A stretch of DNA of 64,000 nucleotides, from positions 1-64,000 of the forward strand of contig CAYXTR010000020.1 in the NCBI GenBank assembly GCA_964468185.1, written 5' to 3'. A model generated the notes under the pieces. That model was not told the origin of the DNA. It worked only from the letters and a program-made list of their open reading frames with translations, and searched no databases. This document shows, in pieces, positions 43,686 to 52,525 of the stretch. The position numbers and the translations under genes are program-made. Position 1 is the first letter of the stretch; every line of letters starts with the position of its first letter. This DNA comes from JANQFV01 sp964468185 (lineage in GTDB: Bacteria; Planctomycetota; Phycisphaerae; UBA1845; Fen-1342).

Positions 43686-45677
43686 ATGCCTCAGAACCTC
43701 ATCGAGAAGATCGCTCAGCGTTTCGCCGTTGGACTCTCCGATGGTCACGTGGTGCAGTCCGGCGACTATCTCTCCATTTGCCCCGCGCACGTCATGACGC
43801 ATGACAATTCGGCCGCGGTGATTCCGAAATTCGAGGCGATGGGTGCGACGCGCGTGAAGGACCCGCAGCAGCCGGTGTTTGCGCTCGATCACGATATCCA
43901 GAACACCTCGGCCGACAACCTCGCGAAGTACAAGAAGATCGAGGCGTTCGCAAGAAAGCACGGCGTTGCGTTTCATCCGGCCGGCCGGGGCATCGGCCAC
44001 CAGGTCATGGTCGAGGAAGGCTTCGTGTTGCCGGGCACGTTCGTGGTCGGATCGGACTCGCACTCCAATCTCTACGGCGCACTGGGCGCACTGGGGACGC
44101 CGGTAGTTCGAACGGATGCGGCCGCGATCTGGGCGACGGGGCGCACGTGGTGGCAGGTGCCGGAGATCGTTCGCGTTACGCTGAAGGGCAAGATGTCGCC
44201 GGGAGTCGTGGGTAAGGACGTGATTGTCGCGCTGTGCGGCATCTTCAACCAGGACGAAGTGCTGAACTGCTGCATCGAGTTCGCCGGCGACGGTGTCCGC
44301 ACGCTCAGCATCGAAGAGCGCATGACCATCAGCAACATGACGACCGAGTGGGGGGCGTTGGCGGGCGTGTTTCCGTGCGACGATACCACACGGAGCTACC
44401 TCGCCTCACGCGCTGAGCACCTTGCCCGGCGCGGCGATAAACGCCCACGGCTGACACCTGACTCCGTGGCCGAGGCCATCAAGAATGCCCCGCAGGCGGA
44501 TCCTGATGCGTTCTACAGCAAGGAGCTTGCCCTCGATCTGGCTGCGGTCACGCCCTTTGTTTCCGGCCCGGACACGGTCAAGACGATGACCGCGTTACCC
44601 GAGATCGAGGCACGCGACGTGCGCGTCGACAAGGCGTATCTCATGAGCTGCGTCAACGCGCGTCTCCAGGACTTCGAGGCTGCGGCTGCCGTTATCAAGG
44701 GGCGCAAGGTTGCCGCCCACGCCAAGTTCTATATCGCGGCCGCCTCGAGCGAGGTCGAGGAGCAGGCCAGGAATCTCGGCTACTGGCAGGTCCTGCTGAG
44801 CGCCGGCGCGATCCCGCTACCGCCGGGCTGTGGCGCTTGCATTGGTCTGGGTGAGGGTACGCTGGAGGCTGGGGAGGTGGGCATCTCAGCCACGAACCGC
44901 AACTTCAAGGGCCGCATGGGCTCGCGTGATGCCAATGTGTATCTTGGCAGCCCCGCCGTCGTCGCGGCCAGTGCCGTCGCGGGCCGGATTGCCGGCCCGG
45001 AAACTCTGGACCGCAGCCGGCGACCTGCCGAGTACCAGCAGCGGCTCCAGCAGGCGGCGCGTGTTTCCGTGAACGAGCGGCCGGGGGTGGGGAGACGGGC
45101 CGTGAACATTCTTCCCGGGTTCCCGGAGCAGCTTGTCGGTGAGTTGCTGCTGGTGCCCGCCGACAATCTCAATACCGACGGCATTTACGGCAAGGACTAT
45201 ACCTACCGGGACCTCCCGCCGGAGGAAATGGCGCGGGTTGCCATGGAGAACTACGATCCCGATTTCCAGCAGCGCGCGCGGGCGGGTGACATGCTCGTGG
45301 GTGGCTACAACTTTGGTACGGGGTCGAGCCGGGAGCAGGCGGCGACGGCGCTGAAGTACCGTGGCATTCAGATGATCATTGCGGGCTCGTTCAGTCAGAC
45401 CTACAAGCGCAACGCGTTCAACAATGGATACATCTGCATCGAGTGTCCGCAACTGGTCGACGATTTGCGGGCGGCGCTCGCAGATCAGTCGGCTGCGACG
45501 ATTCGCAGCGGCTGGCAGGTGACGGTTGATTTCAAGCAGTCGCAGGTACGAGTCGACTCGGCAAGTGGTGATGCGGCCGGGCGCGTGCATGGTTTCTCGG
45601 CCCTTGGAGAAGTTGCGCAAGAGTTGGTGATCAAGGGCGGCTTTGAGGCCGTCATCGCGGAGCAGTTGTCGAAATGA
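43686..45677 (+). CDS. Homoaconitase-like hydratase, fungal Lys4 type
   Basis: A 663-aa monomeric aconitase-superfamily enzyme. Large and small domains are fused as in fungal homoaconitase (Lys4). Blocks like that family are RTDAAAIWATGRTWWQVP, LCGIFNQDEVLN, TISNMTTEWGALAGVFP, PPGCGACIGLG, GISATNRNFKGRMGS and GTGSSREQAATAL. Fe-S cysteines are in MSCVNARL and GCGACIG. Known members dehydrate homocitrate to homoisocitrate in the alpha-aminoadipate route to lysine. It lies 125 bases after the dehydrogenase gene. The ATG at 43686 suits the GGAG site better than the one six bases earlier. The substrate is unproven. Confidence 0.85.
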   Translation: MPQNLIEKIAQRFAVGLSDGHVVQSGDYLSICPAHVMTHDNSAAVIPKFEAMGATRVKDPQQPVFALDHDIQNTSADNLAKYKKIEAFARKHGVAFHPAGRGIGHQVMVEEGFVLPGTFVVGSDSHSNLYGALGALGTPVVRTDAAAIWATGRTWWQVPEIVRVTLKGKMSPGVVGKDVIVALCGIFNQDEVLNCCIEFAGDGVRTLSIEERMTISNMTTEWGALAGVFPCDDTTRSYLASRAEHLARRGDKRPRLTPDSVAEAIKNAPQADPDAFYSKELALDLAAVTPFVSGPDTVKTMTALPEIEARDVRVDKAYLMSCVNARLQDFEAAAAVIKGRKVAAHAKFYIAAASSEVEEQARNLGYWQVLLSAGAIPLPPGCGACIGLGEGTLEAGEVGISATNRNFKGRMGSRDANVYLGSPAVVAASAVAGRIAGPETLDRSRRPAEYQQRLQQAARVSVNERPGVGRRAVNILPGFPEQLVGELLLVPADNLNTDGIYGKDYTYRDLPPEEMARVAMENYDPDFQQRARAGDMLVGGYNFGTGSSREQAATALKYRGIQMIIAGSFSQTYKRNAFNNGYICIECPQLVDDLRAALADQSAATIRSGWQVTVDFKQSQVRVDSASGDAAGRVHGFSALGEVAQELVIKGGFEAVIAEQLSK

Positions 45678-45724
45678 ACGGCTGATCAAGCGCGATTGGC
45701 CGGACCATTTGGACTGACCGTTGT

Positions 45725-46900
45725 TCAGGCGACGCCGTGTCGGGCTACGAGATTGCCGGGCAGTCTTCGGACGAGACCCTTCAATTCGAGTGCGGTCAAG
45801 GCGGCGAGCACCTCGCCGGCGGGTAATTCCGCGGCGCGCAAGACGACATCCTGCAAGACGGGTTCGGCGGGAATGACGTCGTAGACGCGGGATTCGGCGG
45901 CGGATAGGGGGCGGGGGGCGCTGGCTGGCGGTCTTTCGTGCTTCTCGACGTGTGCGGGTGAAGCGGTCTGGTCCACATCTGCGCCTGGGGGGTTATGCGT
46001 CATCCGCTCGCCGACCTCGCCGAGTTCGGTGAGCACGTCCTCGAGGCAAGTGATCAGTTTGGCATAGCCGTCGCGGATCAGGGCGTTGGTGCCCTGTGAC
46101 ATCGGATCCTGCACGCGGCCCGGCACGGCAAAAACCTCGCGGTTGTACTCGCTGGCCAGGCGGGCCGTAATCAGTGCCCCGCTGCGCTTAGCGGCTTCGA
46201 CTACGATCGTGCCGAGCGTCATCCCCGCGATGATCCGATTGCGGCCGGGGAAATTCTCGGCGCGCGTCGCGGCCTGCAAGGGTAATTCGCTGATCCAGGC
46301 GCCATGCTCGAGCAACTTCTCGGCCAGCGGGCGGTTCTCGGGCGGGTAGATGTCGCTGAGGCCGCGTCCCATGACGGCGAGGGAGCGCCCACCGGCGTCC
46401 ACTGCTCCATGATGGGCGAAGGCGTCGACGCCGCGGGCCAGGCCACTCACGACAGTGAAGCCGGCACCCGCCAGCAGTTCGCCGAAGCGGCGGGCCTGCT
46501 CACCGCCATAGATTGAGCAACGGCGACTGCCGACGATGGCGACCGAGATTGCATCCGTTTCGCGTAACGTGCCTTTGAGGTAGAGGACGATGGGGGCGTC
46601 GGGGATCTGCTGCAAGCCGGGTGGATAGTCCGCGTCAGCGCGGCAGATGATGCGCACGCCGTGTTCTGTGGCTGCTGCCACTTCGGCGTCGACGGGCGCC
46701 GCATCACGGCTGCGTGCGATCGCGTCCGCTTTCGCGGTTCCGATACCGTGTACCGTCTCGAGTGTCGACACGGGCGCGCCGAGTGCGTGGGCCGGATCGC
46801 CGAGTTGAATGAGCAGTCTTGAGAACGTGAGGGGGCCGACCCCGTCCGTAAGCGCCCACCGCAGGTACGTCTTACCGGTCTCGCTGATCACGTCGTGCAC
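45725..46900 (-). CDS. dprA: DNA-processing protein DprA/Smf
   Basis: A 391-aa DprA, which protects incoming single-stranded DNA and loads RecA in natural transformation. A helix-hairpin-helix segment (VHGIGTAKADAIA) precedes the Rossmann-like domain with IVGSRRCSIYGGEQARRFGE, SGLARGVDAFAHHGAV, YPPENRPLAEK and GTNALIRDGYAKL. A C-terminal winged-helix-like domain (about 330-391) follows. The GTG at 46900 is supported by GGAGGG just before it. It is encoded 11 bases downstream of the ADP-ribosylglycohydrolase gene. Confidence 0.93.
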   Translation of the reverse strand: MHDVISETGKTYLRWALTDGVGPLTFSRLLIQLGDPAHALGAPVSTLETVHGIGTAKADAIARSRDAAPVDAEVAAATEHGVRIICRADADYPPGLQQIPDAPIVLYLKGTLRETDAISVAIVGSRRCSIYGGEQARRFGELLAGAGFTVVSGLARGVDAFAHHGAVDAGGRSLAVMGRGLSDIYPPENRPLAEKLLEHGAWISELPLQAATRAENFPGRNRIIAGMTLGTIVVEAAKRSGALITARLASEYNREVFAVPGRVQDPMSQGTNALIRDGYAKLITCLEDVLTELGEVGERMTHNPPGADVDQTASPAHVEKHERPPASAPRPLSAAESRVYDVIPAEPVLQDVVLRAAELPAGEVLAALTALELKGLVRRLPGNLVARHGVA

Positions 46901-46911
46901 AGCACCCTCCG

Positions 46912-48297
46912 TCAGGATTCGGCCCCCGTGATGACGCGCGCGACGGCGACGTGTCGTCGAGCACATGCGCTGATTTCGATGGGATGGAAACCGGGCAATT
47001 CAGCAAGCAGCCGGTCACCGAGCGGCTCGATCCAGGGTGGCGGGAGGCGTCGCGAGCCGAGCATGGTGCCGCAGATGGCGCCCGCGGTGGCACCGTTGCA
47101 GTCTGTATCCCAGCCGACCTGTACTGCCAGCGTGATGACTTTTCCAAAGTCATGCCCGCCCAGCAGCAGCGCCGCGACGACTGCGGCGGCGTTGTTGATG
47201 GTGTGTACGCAGTGGTAGTGACCGAACCTGTCCCACAGCCAATCGTGGATTTCCTCAAAGCGATCGGCGGCGCGGTCCACTTCTTCGCATTTCTCCATTG
47301 TCCGACGCACCGCTTCCGTGAGACGCGACCGCTCTGGGATCTGCTCGAGCCCGGCGTGCACGATTGCGCGGGGATCGTCCTGGACCGCTGCGGCGGCGAG
47401 CATGGCAGCGCAGAACATCTCGCCGTAGACGCCATTCCGCTCGTGCGACAGCATCCCGTCGCGCCACGCGAACTCCGCGGCCAGTGCGGGGCGACCGGGG
47501 CAGGCGAGCGCCCAGCCGTCGGCCCGAATCTGCGCACCGATCCACTCGCGATAGGGATTCAGCCAGGTCCGCACGTGAATCCAGTCGTCGGAGGTCAGGC
47601 GGTGTGGTTCGTGGTGTCCGCCGATCCACATCAGATTGCGATAGGCAGCTTCTTCGGCGGTGAAGCACTCGGCGGCCGGGAGTCGGTGGGTCCACCAATG
47701 GGCGACGTCGGCGGTTCGGAAGGCGGCGCCCTTGCGCTCGAGGATTTCAAGGCCCATGATGGTATAGCGGATGTCATCGTCGCTTTCGACGTAGCGGATG
47801 TTGCCGCGTTGGGAATTGGGGAAACGCAACTCGGTGACACCGACTGCGTCGGCAGCGTCCGCATCGAATGGGATATAGTCCGATAAGGGATACACGCGCG
47901 CGGCTTCGAGATAACGCCGCAAGGCACCGCGCTGATCCATGAATGGGGCCATCTCGACCGGCTTGCCGAGAACCATGCCGGCACAGCGACCAAACCAGCC
48001 GCCGCGGATCCGATCAGCGACGTCGGCATCGACGGCGTCGCACGAGATTTGCTCCAGCGGGCGGCTGACCGGGCGCGCGTCACGAATGTCAGGGAGATTG
48101 GTCGGTTCGCGGTATGGCCAGTCGGCTGCGGGATGCAGGGTCCGGAGCCGCTGGTAGATGGCCAGCAGGGCGGATTGGTCGTCTTCGGCTGCCGATAACT
48201 GTTCGGTCAGGGCGCCGACGGGGCAGCCTTCTTCGGTGCGTTGCCGAAGCTCGGCCTGGACGAGTTGAGCGAGCATTCTGACTGGAGGGATGAACAT
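46912..48297 (-). CDS. ADP-ribosylglycohydrolase-family protein
   Basis: A 461-aa protein with a DraG/ARH-type domain in residues about 95-455. Metal-binding markers are DDDIRYTIMGLE in the first half and GWDTDCNGATAGAICGTMLG near the C-terminus. The GGWFGRCAGMVLGKPVE block is the usual start of the fold. The first 90 residues are an extra N-terminal region, not usual in the family. These enzymes remove ADP-ribose from proteins or nucleic acids, or act on related substrates. It lies 11 bases before dprA, so the two are probably co-transcribed. Start at 48297 lacks a strong ribosome site; a Met seven codons later is an alternative. Confidence 0.85.
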   Translation of the reverse strand: MFIPPVRMLAQLVQAELRQRTEEGCPVGALTEQLSAAEDDQSALLAIYQRLRTLHPAADWPYREPTNLPDIRDARPVSRPLEQISCDAVDADVADRIRGGWFGRCAGMVLGKPVEMAPFMDQRGALRRYLEAARVYPLSDYIPFDADAADAVGVTELRFPNSQRGNIRYVESDDDIRYTIMGLEILERKGAAFRTADVAHWWTHRLPAAECFTAEEAAYRNLMWIGGHHEPHRLTSDDWIHVRTWLNPYREWIGAQIRADGWALACPGRPALAAEFAWRDGMLSHERNGVYGEMFCAAMLAAAAVQDDPRAIVHAGLEQIPERSRLTEAVRRTMEKCEEVDRAADRFEEIHDWLWDRFGHYHCVHTINNAAAVVAALLLGGHDFGKVITLAVQVGWDTDCNGATAGAICGTMLGSRRLPPPWIEPLGDRLLAELPGFHPIEISACARRHVAVARVITGAES

Positions 48298-48467
48298 GGC
48301 GGGTAGTTTACGGCAGTGGTCGACTTGCTGCGACTGCGACCGGCAATTTTCGGGATGGCAGTGGGCTGTGGCGCGCCGCGTGCAGTTTGGGGTGTGGAAC
48401 CTGACATCAGGTTGGACCTCGGAGACGGGGTCAGTCTACGTAACAGGCATCGCAAGCGGAGCTTACG

Positions 48468-48758
48468 ATGAATCACGAAGCGCGATGTAACGGACTGAAG
48501 GTGGGCTCGAAGCGCAGCGGTCGCGCGATGGGCGCAGCACTGGCATTGTTGCTGGTTGTGACCGGCCTCGCTACGGGGTGCGGAGACGAGTTGGAACGGG
48601 AGTTTCGATCAGCCGCCGTGGGCTCGATCGAAAGTGGGGTGAACGCGGTTGTCGACGGTCTGCTGGACGGCGTGTTTGCGATCGCAGATCCGGATGAGGG
48701 CGACGCCGCTGCGACGGGCACGACCGCTGCGACGGGCGCGGCGGCGACGGGATCGTAG
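48468..48758 (+). CDS. Small lipoprotein
   Basis: A 96-aa exported protein with a signal peptide and lipobox ending LATGC. The mature part is about 58 aa, with a helical acidic segment and an Ala/Thr/Gly tail of imperfect AATG-type repeats. GGAG lies six bases before the ATG. No domain is recognised. Stands alone; followed by a hairpin near 48800. Confidence 0.55.
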   Translation: MNHEARCNGLKVGSKRSGRAMGAALALLLVVTGLATGCGDELEREFRSAAVGSIESGVNAVVDGLLDGVFAIADPDEGDAAATGTTAATGAAATGS

Positions 48759-48786
48759 CCCGGCTCTACTGGGCAGCACAAACAAC

Positions 48787-48817
48787 GCGGGCGGCACTCG
48801 ACTCGAGCACCGCCCGC
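48787..48817. terminator. Shared hairpin terminator between convergent genes
   Basis: A perfect 8-bp stem GCGGGCGG/CCGCCCGC with a self-complementary loop lies between the small lipoprotein gene and ilvE. On the minus strand the flank is TTGTTTGTG, a weak U-tract; on the plus strand TTG only. It may serve both genes, better for ilvE. Confidence 0.5.
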
Positions 48818-48867
48818 TTGTGATGCGCAGGCTTCTCGCCGCTCGCCTTGCGGCAAACCCGTCGCGA

Positions 48868-49938
48868 TTAACCGATTTTGCGGACCCAGCCGTACTTGTC
48901 GGGCATGTCGCCGAGCTGGATGGCCTTGAGGCGCTGATAGAGCTCCGTGCAGTAGCGGCCGGGTTTGCCGTCCTGCGAGTACTGCATCTTGCGATCGCGA
49001 TAGGTGATGGACCCGACTGGGGTGATGACGGCGGCGGTTCCACAGCAGCCGGCTTCGGTGAACTCGAAGATCTCTTCGATGTCGATGGGGCGGCGTTGCG
49101 GCCGCATGCCCATCTCCTCGGCCAGCGTAAGCAGCGATTTGTTCGTGATTGAAGGCAGGATGGACGGGCTTTCCGGGGTCACGTATTGGCCGTCCTTGGT
49201 GATGGCGAAGAAGTTGGCCGGGCCGGATTCGTCGATGTAGCGCTTCTCCTTGGCATCGAGGTAGAGCACTTCGGTGTAGCCCTTTTCCTTGGCTCCCAGT
49301 GTGGCCCGCATACCGGCGGCGTAGTTGCCGCCGACCTTGGCATCACCGACACCGAGGGGCGCGGCCCGATCGACTTCCTCCTCGACGATCAGGTCGACTG
49401 GTTTGAAGCCGGTTTTGAAGTAGGGGCCGACGGGCGTGACGAATACCATGAACAGGTATTCGGTAGCCGGTTTGACGCCGACCTGCGGACCGGTGCCCAG
49501 GACGATGGGCCGGATGTAGAGGCTGGCGCCCGTGCCATATGGCGGGACGAAGCGTCGATTGGCATTCACGACCCGCTCGACGGCATCGATAAACATCTCC
49601 TCGGTCGGCGGTTGCATGTGGATCTTCCTGCAAGAGCGGATAAGGCGTTTTGCGTTCTCGTCGATGCGGAAGACCACGACGTCGCCGCGTCGTGTCTCGA
49701 ACACTTTCAACCCCTCGAAACACTGTTGCCCGTAATGCAGGCAGGTGGCGGCGATGTGCACGGGGATGGTCTCACCGTCGACGAGCTCCCCCTCATCCCA
49801 CGCTCCGTTCTTCCACGTGTAGCGGATGTTGCAGTCGGTCTTGCGATACCCGAACTCGAGATTGGCCCAATCAAGGTCCGCTTTGGTCACGTCGTTCTCC
49901 GTGGCGCCCACTCGCCGATTGCCTGACAGAATACTCAT
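48868..49938 (-). CDS. ilvE: Branched-chain amino acid aminotransferase
   Basis: A 356-aa PLP fold-type IV transaminase of the last step of Leu/Ile/Val synthesis. Markers are HYGQQCFEGLKVFE, the PLP lysine in GDAKVGGNYAAG, YIDESGPANFFAI and the PSIL...SLLTLAEE block. It matches the BCAT2-like group (about 350 aa) that begins with an N-terminal extension. AGGAG lies seven bases before the ATG. It is transcribed alone. Confidence 0.94.
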   Translation of the reverse strand: MSILSGNRRVGATENDVTKADLDWANLEFGYRKTDCNIRYTWKNGAWDEGELVDGETIPVHIAATCLHYGQQCFEGLKVFETRRGDVVVFRIDENAKRLIRSCRKIHMQPPTEEMFIDAVERVVNANRRFVPPYGTGASLYIRPIVLGTGPQVGVKPATEYLFMVFVTPVGPYFKTGFKPVDLIVEEEVDRAAPLGVGDAKVGGNYAAGMRATLGAKEKGYTEVLYLDAKEKRYIDESGPANFFAITKDGQYVTPESPSILPSITNKSLLTLAEEMGMRPQRRPIDIEEIFEFTEAGCCGTAAVITPVGSITYRDRKMQYSQDGKPGRYCTELYQRLKAIQLGDMPDKYGWVRKIG

Positions 49939-50248
49939 CGGGGCTCTCCTGATTGGTGCTGCAGCGTGGTGTTTTGCCGGGGGCTGAAGAAGCCGGAAGT
50001 GTCTGCGTCAGTCCGCGGCGTGCACACAACGCTGAAGACGTTGGAATGAAACCCACATGCAATCACACCTTGAGGATATGGCGGCCGATTGGCGGGTGCA
50101 AGTCAATCCGCCGCGGTTCCGCGGGGACACGCTTGAAGGTCCGAAATCGCTTGTCGATTGTAATATGAGTGGGTGGCGCGAAGTGCTACAATAGCGGGAT
50201 TAGCAGAAACTAGGCTGACCCTGTACCCCCTGAGGTTCTGGAGGGCGA
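49939..50248. other. Divergent promoter region between ilvE and the carboxypeptidase gene
   Basis: About 310 bases. On the plus strand TACAAT (50187-50192) is a plausible -10 box for the carboxypeptidase gene, without a good -35 partner. Nothing else is recognised. Confidence 0.4.
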
Positions 50249-52480
50249 ATGATGCGTATCCGATGCCTGTCGTTGGCTATGGTGCTGACGAGTCTGTTAC
50301 TCTCGATTGCGGTTTTTGCCGAGGATGAACCGGTTCGGTACGACGGCCACCGCGTGGCGCGCGTCACCGTGACGTCAGTGGTGGACGTCGAATTATTGCG
50401 GTCCCTGACCGACGACATCTGGAGTGAGTCGCTTGCGAATGGCCGCATCGATGTCCGGGTTTCCCCGGAGCAGTACCTGCGCCTCGCGCAATCCGGACTC
50501 AAATTCGAAATTCTGATCGATGACGTGCAGCAGTTGATCGAGGCCGAACGGAGCGGGCCGGCGCTCGATACGTTTGACCATTACATGAGCTATAACGAGG
50601 TGCTCGAGTACCTGGACACCCTCGTCGCCCTACGTCCCGACCTGGCCGAAACGGTTACGATTGGCCAGACGATCGAAGGACGCGACATCGTCGCCATCCA
50701 CATCACCGGGCCCGAGGGTGACGACAAGCCGGGCATTCTCTTTCATGGATGCCAGCACGCCCGCGAGTGGATCACGGTGCCGGTCATCATCTACCTGGCT
50801 GACACGCTCATTCGCGACTACGACGAAGACCCGTTCGTGCAGCACCTCGTCGATGATTTCGAGTGGTGGCTGATCCCCGTACTCAACGCGGATGGCTATG
50901 TGCACACGCACGACGTGGATCGCATGTGGCGCAAGAACCGGCGGCTGAATGACGGCGGGTGCTATGGCGTGGACCTCAACCGCAACTGGGGCGTGGGCTG
51001 GGGCGGCAACGGCTCCAGCGGCAACCCGTGCAGCGAAACGTATCGTGGTACGGCGGCGTTCTCAGAGCCCGAAACCGCCGCCGTCCGCGACTGGATCCTG
51101 GCCCACCCCAACATCGTTGCCTACACCGACCTGCACAGCTATTCACAGGTGATCTTCTATCCCTACAGCTATACGGATCTGTGGCCGCCGCAGCCGGATC
51201 TGGCGGATTATCAATATCTGGCCGAGGCGATGGCCGACATTGTCTACAGTGTGCATGGCAAGAGCTACACGTACGGCCGGGGATATGACGTGGTGTATCA
51301 GGTGAGCGGTGCGTCGCGCGACTGGGTGTATGGTGCCGCGGGTGTCACAGCGTTTGGCTACGAACTGCGGGACACGGGGCAGTATGGCTTCCTCCTGCCG
51401 CCGGAGCAGATCCTCCCGCAGTGCGAGGAGGTCGTGCCGGCCCTGATGTTCTACGCGGACTACATGGGTACCCCTGAGGCCGTGCTCTCGCCTGCGGGTG
51501 GTGAGACGTGGAGCGTTGACCAGATCCAGGAGATCCGCTGGTTTGCGCACGGCGGTACGGTGACGAGTATCGACCTGTACTACTCGACCGACGGCGGCAG
51601 TACCTTCCCGCACGTGATTGCCTTGGGCGAAACGCATGACGGGGTCTATGCGTGGACGATTCCGGATACGCCCTCCACGCAGTGCCGGGTGAAGATCGTG
51701 GCTCATTACGATGACTTGTCCGTCGGCGAAGCGGTTTCCGACGCCGATTTCACGATCACCGATCAGGGTCCGCAACTGGTCTACGACTTTCCGCTGGATG
51801 CCAATCCGGGCTGGACGACTGAGGGCCTGTGGGCGTACGGACAGCCGACCGGCGGCGGCGGACAATACGGCAACCCGGATCCCACCGGCGGCCACACCGG
51901 CCCGAACGTGTACGGGTACAACCTGTTTGGCGATTACGAGAACAACCTGCCGGAGCGGCACCTGACCGCGGGGCCGTTCGATTGCTCAGCCCTCTCGGCG
52001 ACCACGCTGAGCTTCTGGCGTTGGCTGGGGGTCGAGACGTCGACGTACGACCACGCCTATGTGCGTGTGAGCAACAACGGTTTGAACTGGTCGACGATCT
52101 GGGAGAATGGCGGGCAGGTGTCGGATGCCTCGTGGAGCCGGCACGAGTACGACATTGCGGCGATCGCCGATGGTCAGTCGGACGTCTATGTGCGCTGGAC
52201 AATGGGGACCACGGATTCGAGCTGGCAATTCTGCGGTTGGAACATCGACGATGTGCAGATCTGGGGTATCGAGTTGCCGAATTACATCACCGGCGACATG
52301 GATTGCGACGGCGACGTCGACTTCGACGATATCAACCCGTTTGTGCTAGCGCTGAGTGGCCAGGCGGGTTATGAGGCGGCGTACCCGGATTGTGAGTGGG
52401 AGGCGGCCGACGTCGATGGCGATGGCACGGTTGACTTCGATGATATCAACCCGTTCGTCGCACTGCTCGCCGGAGGCTAG
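50249..52480 (+). CDS. Secreted M14 zinc carboxypeptidase with dockerin-like C-terminus
   Basis: A 743-aa exported metallocarboxypeptidase. Signal peptide about 1-24. The catalytic domain (about 110-415) has the zinc motif HARE (His170, Glu173), YTDLHSYSQ with the third zinc His, and Glu372 in GYELRDTGQYGF. An Ig/FN3-like region and a beta-sandwich (about 515-670) follow. The C-terminus has two EF-hand-like repeats with DCDGDVDFDDINPF and DVDGDGTVDFDDINPF, a dockerin-like tail common in planctomycetes. It removes C-terminal residues from peptides outside the cytoplasm. GGAGG precedes two adjacent ATGs (50249, 50252). Confidence 0.92.
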   Translation: MMRIRCLSLAMVLTSLLLSIAVFAEDEPVRYDGHRVARVTVTSVVDVELLRSLTDDIWSESLANGRIDVRVSPEQYLRLAQSGLKFEILIDDVQQLIEAERSGPALDTFDHYMSYNEVLEYLDTLVALRPDLAETVTIGQTIEGRDIVAIHITGPEGDDKPGILFHGCQHAREWITVPVIIYLADTLIRDYDEDPFVQHLVDDFEWWLIPVLNADGYVHTHDVDRMWRKNRRLNDGGCYGVDLNRNWGVGWGGNGSSGNPCSETYRGTAAFSEPETAAVRDWILAHPNIVAYTDLHSYSQVIFYPYSYTDLWPPQPDLADYQYLAEAMADIVYSVHGKSYTYGRGYDVVYQVSGASRDWVYGAAGVTAFGYELRDTGQYGFLLPPEQILPQCEEVVPALMFYADYMGTPEAVLSPAGGETWSVDQIQEIRWFAHGGTVTSIDLYYSTDGGSTFPHVIALGETHDGVYAWTIPDTPSTQCRVKIVAHYDDLSVGEAVSDADFTITDQGPQLVYDFPLDANPGWTTEGLWAYGQPTGGGGQYGNPDPTGGHTGPNVYGYNLFGDYENNLPERHLTAGPFDCSALSATTLSFWRWLGVETSTYDHAYVRVSNNGLNWSTIWENGGQVSDASWSRHEYDIAAIADGQSDVYVRWTMGTTDSSWQFCGWNIDDVQIWGIELPNYITGDMDCDGDVDFDDINPFVLALSGQAGYEAAYPDCEWEAADVDGDGTVDFDDINPFVALLAGG

Positions 52481-52525
52481 ATGACACGCGCGTTGACGCG
52501 CATTGCGCAATGGTGACACCGCTTT

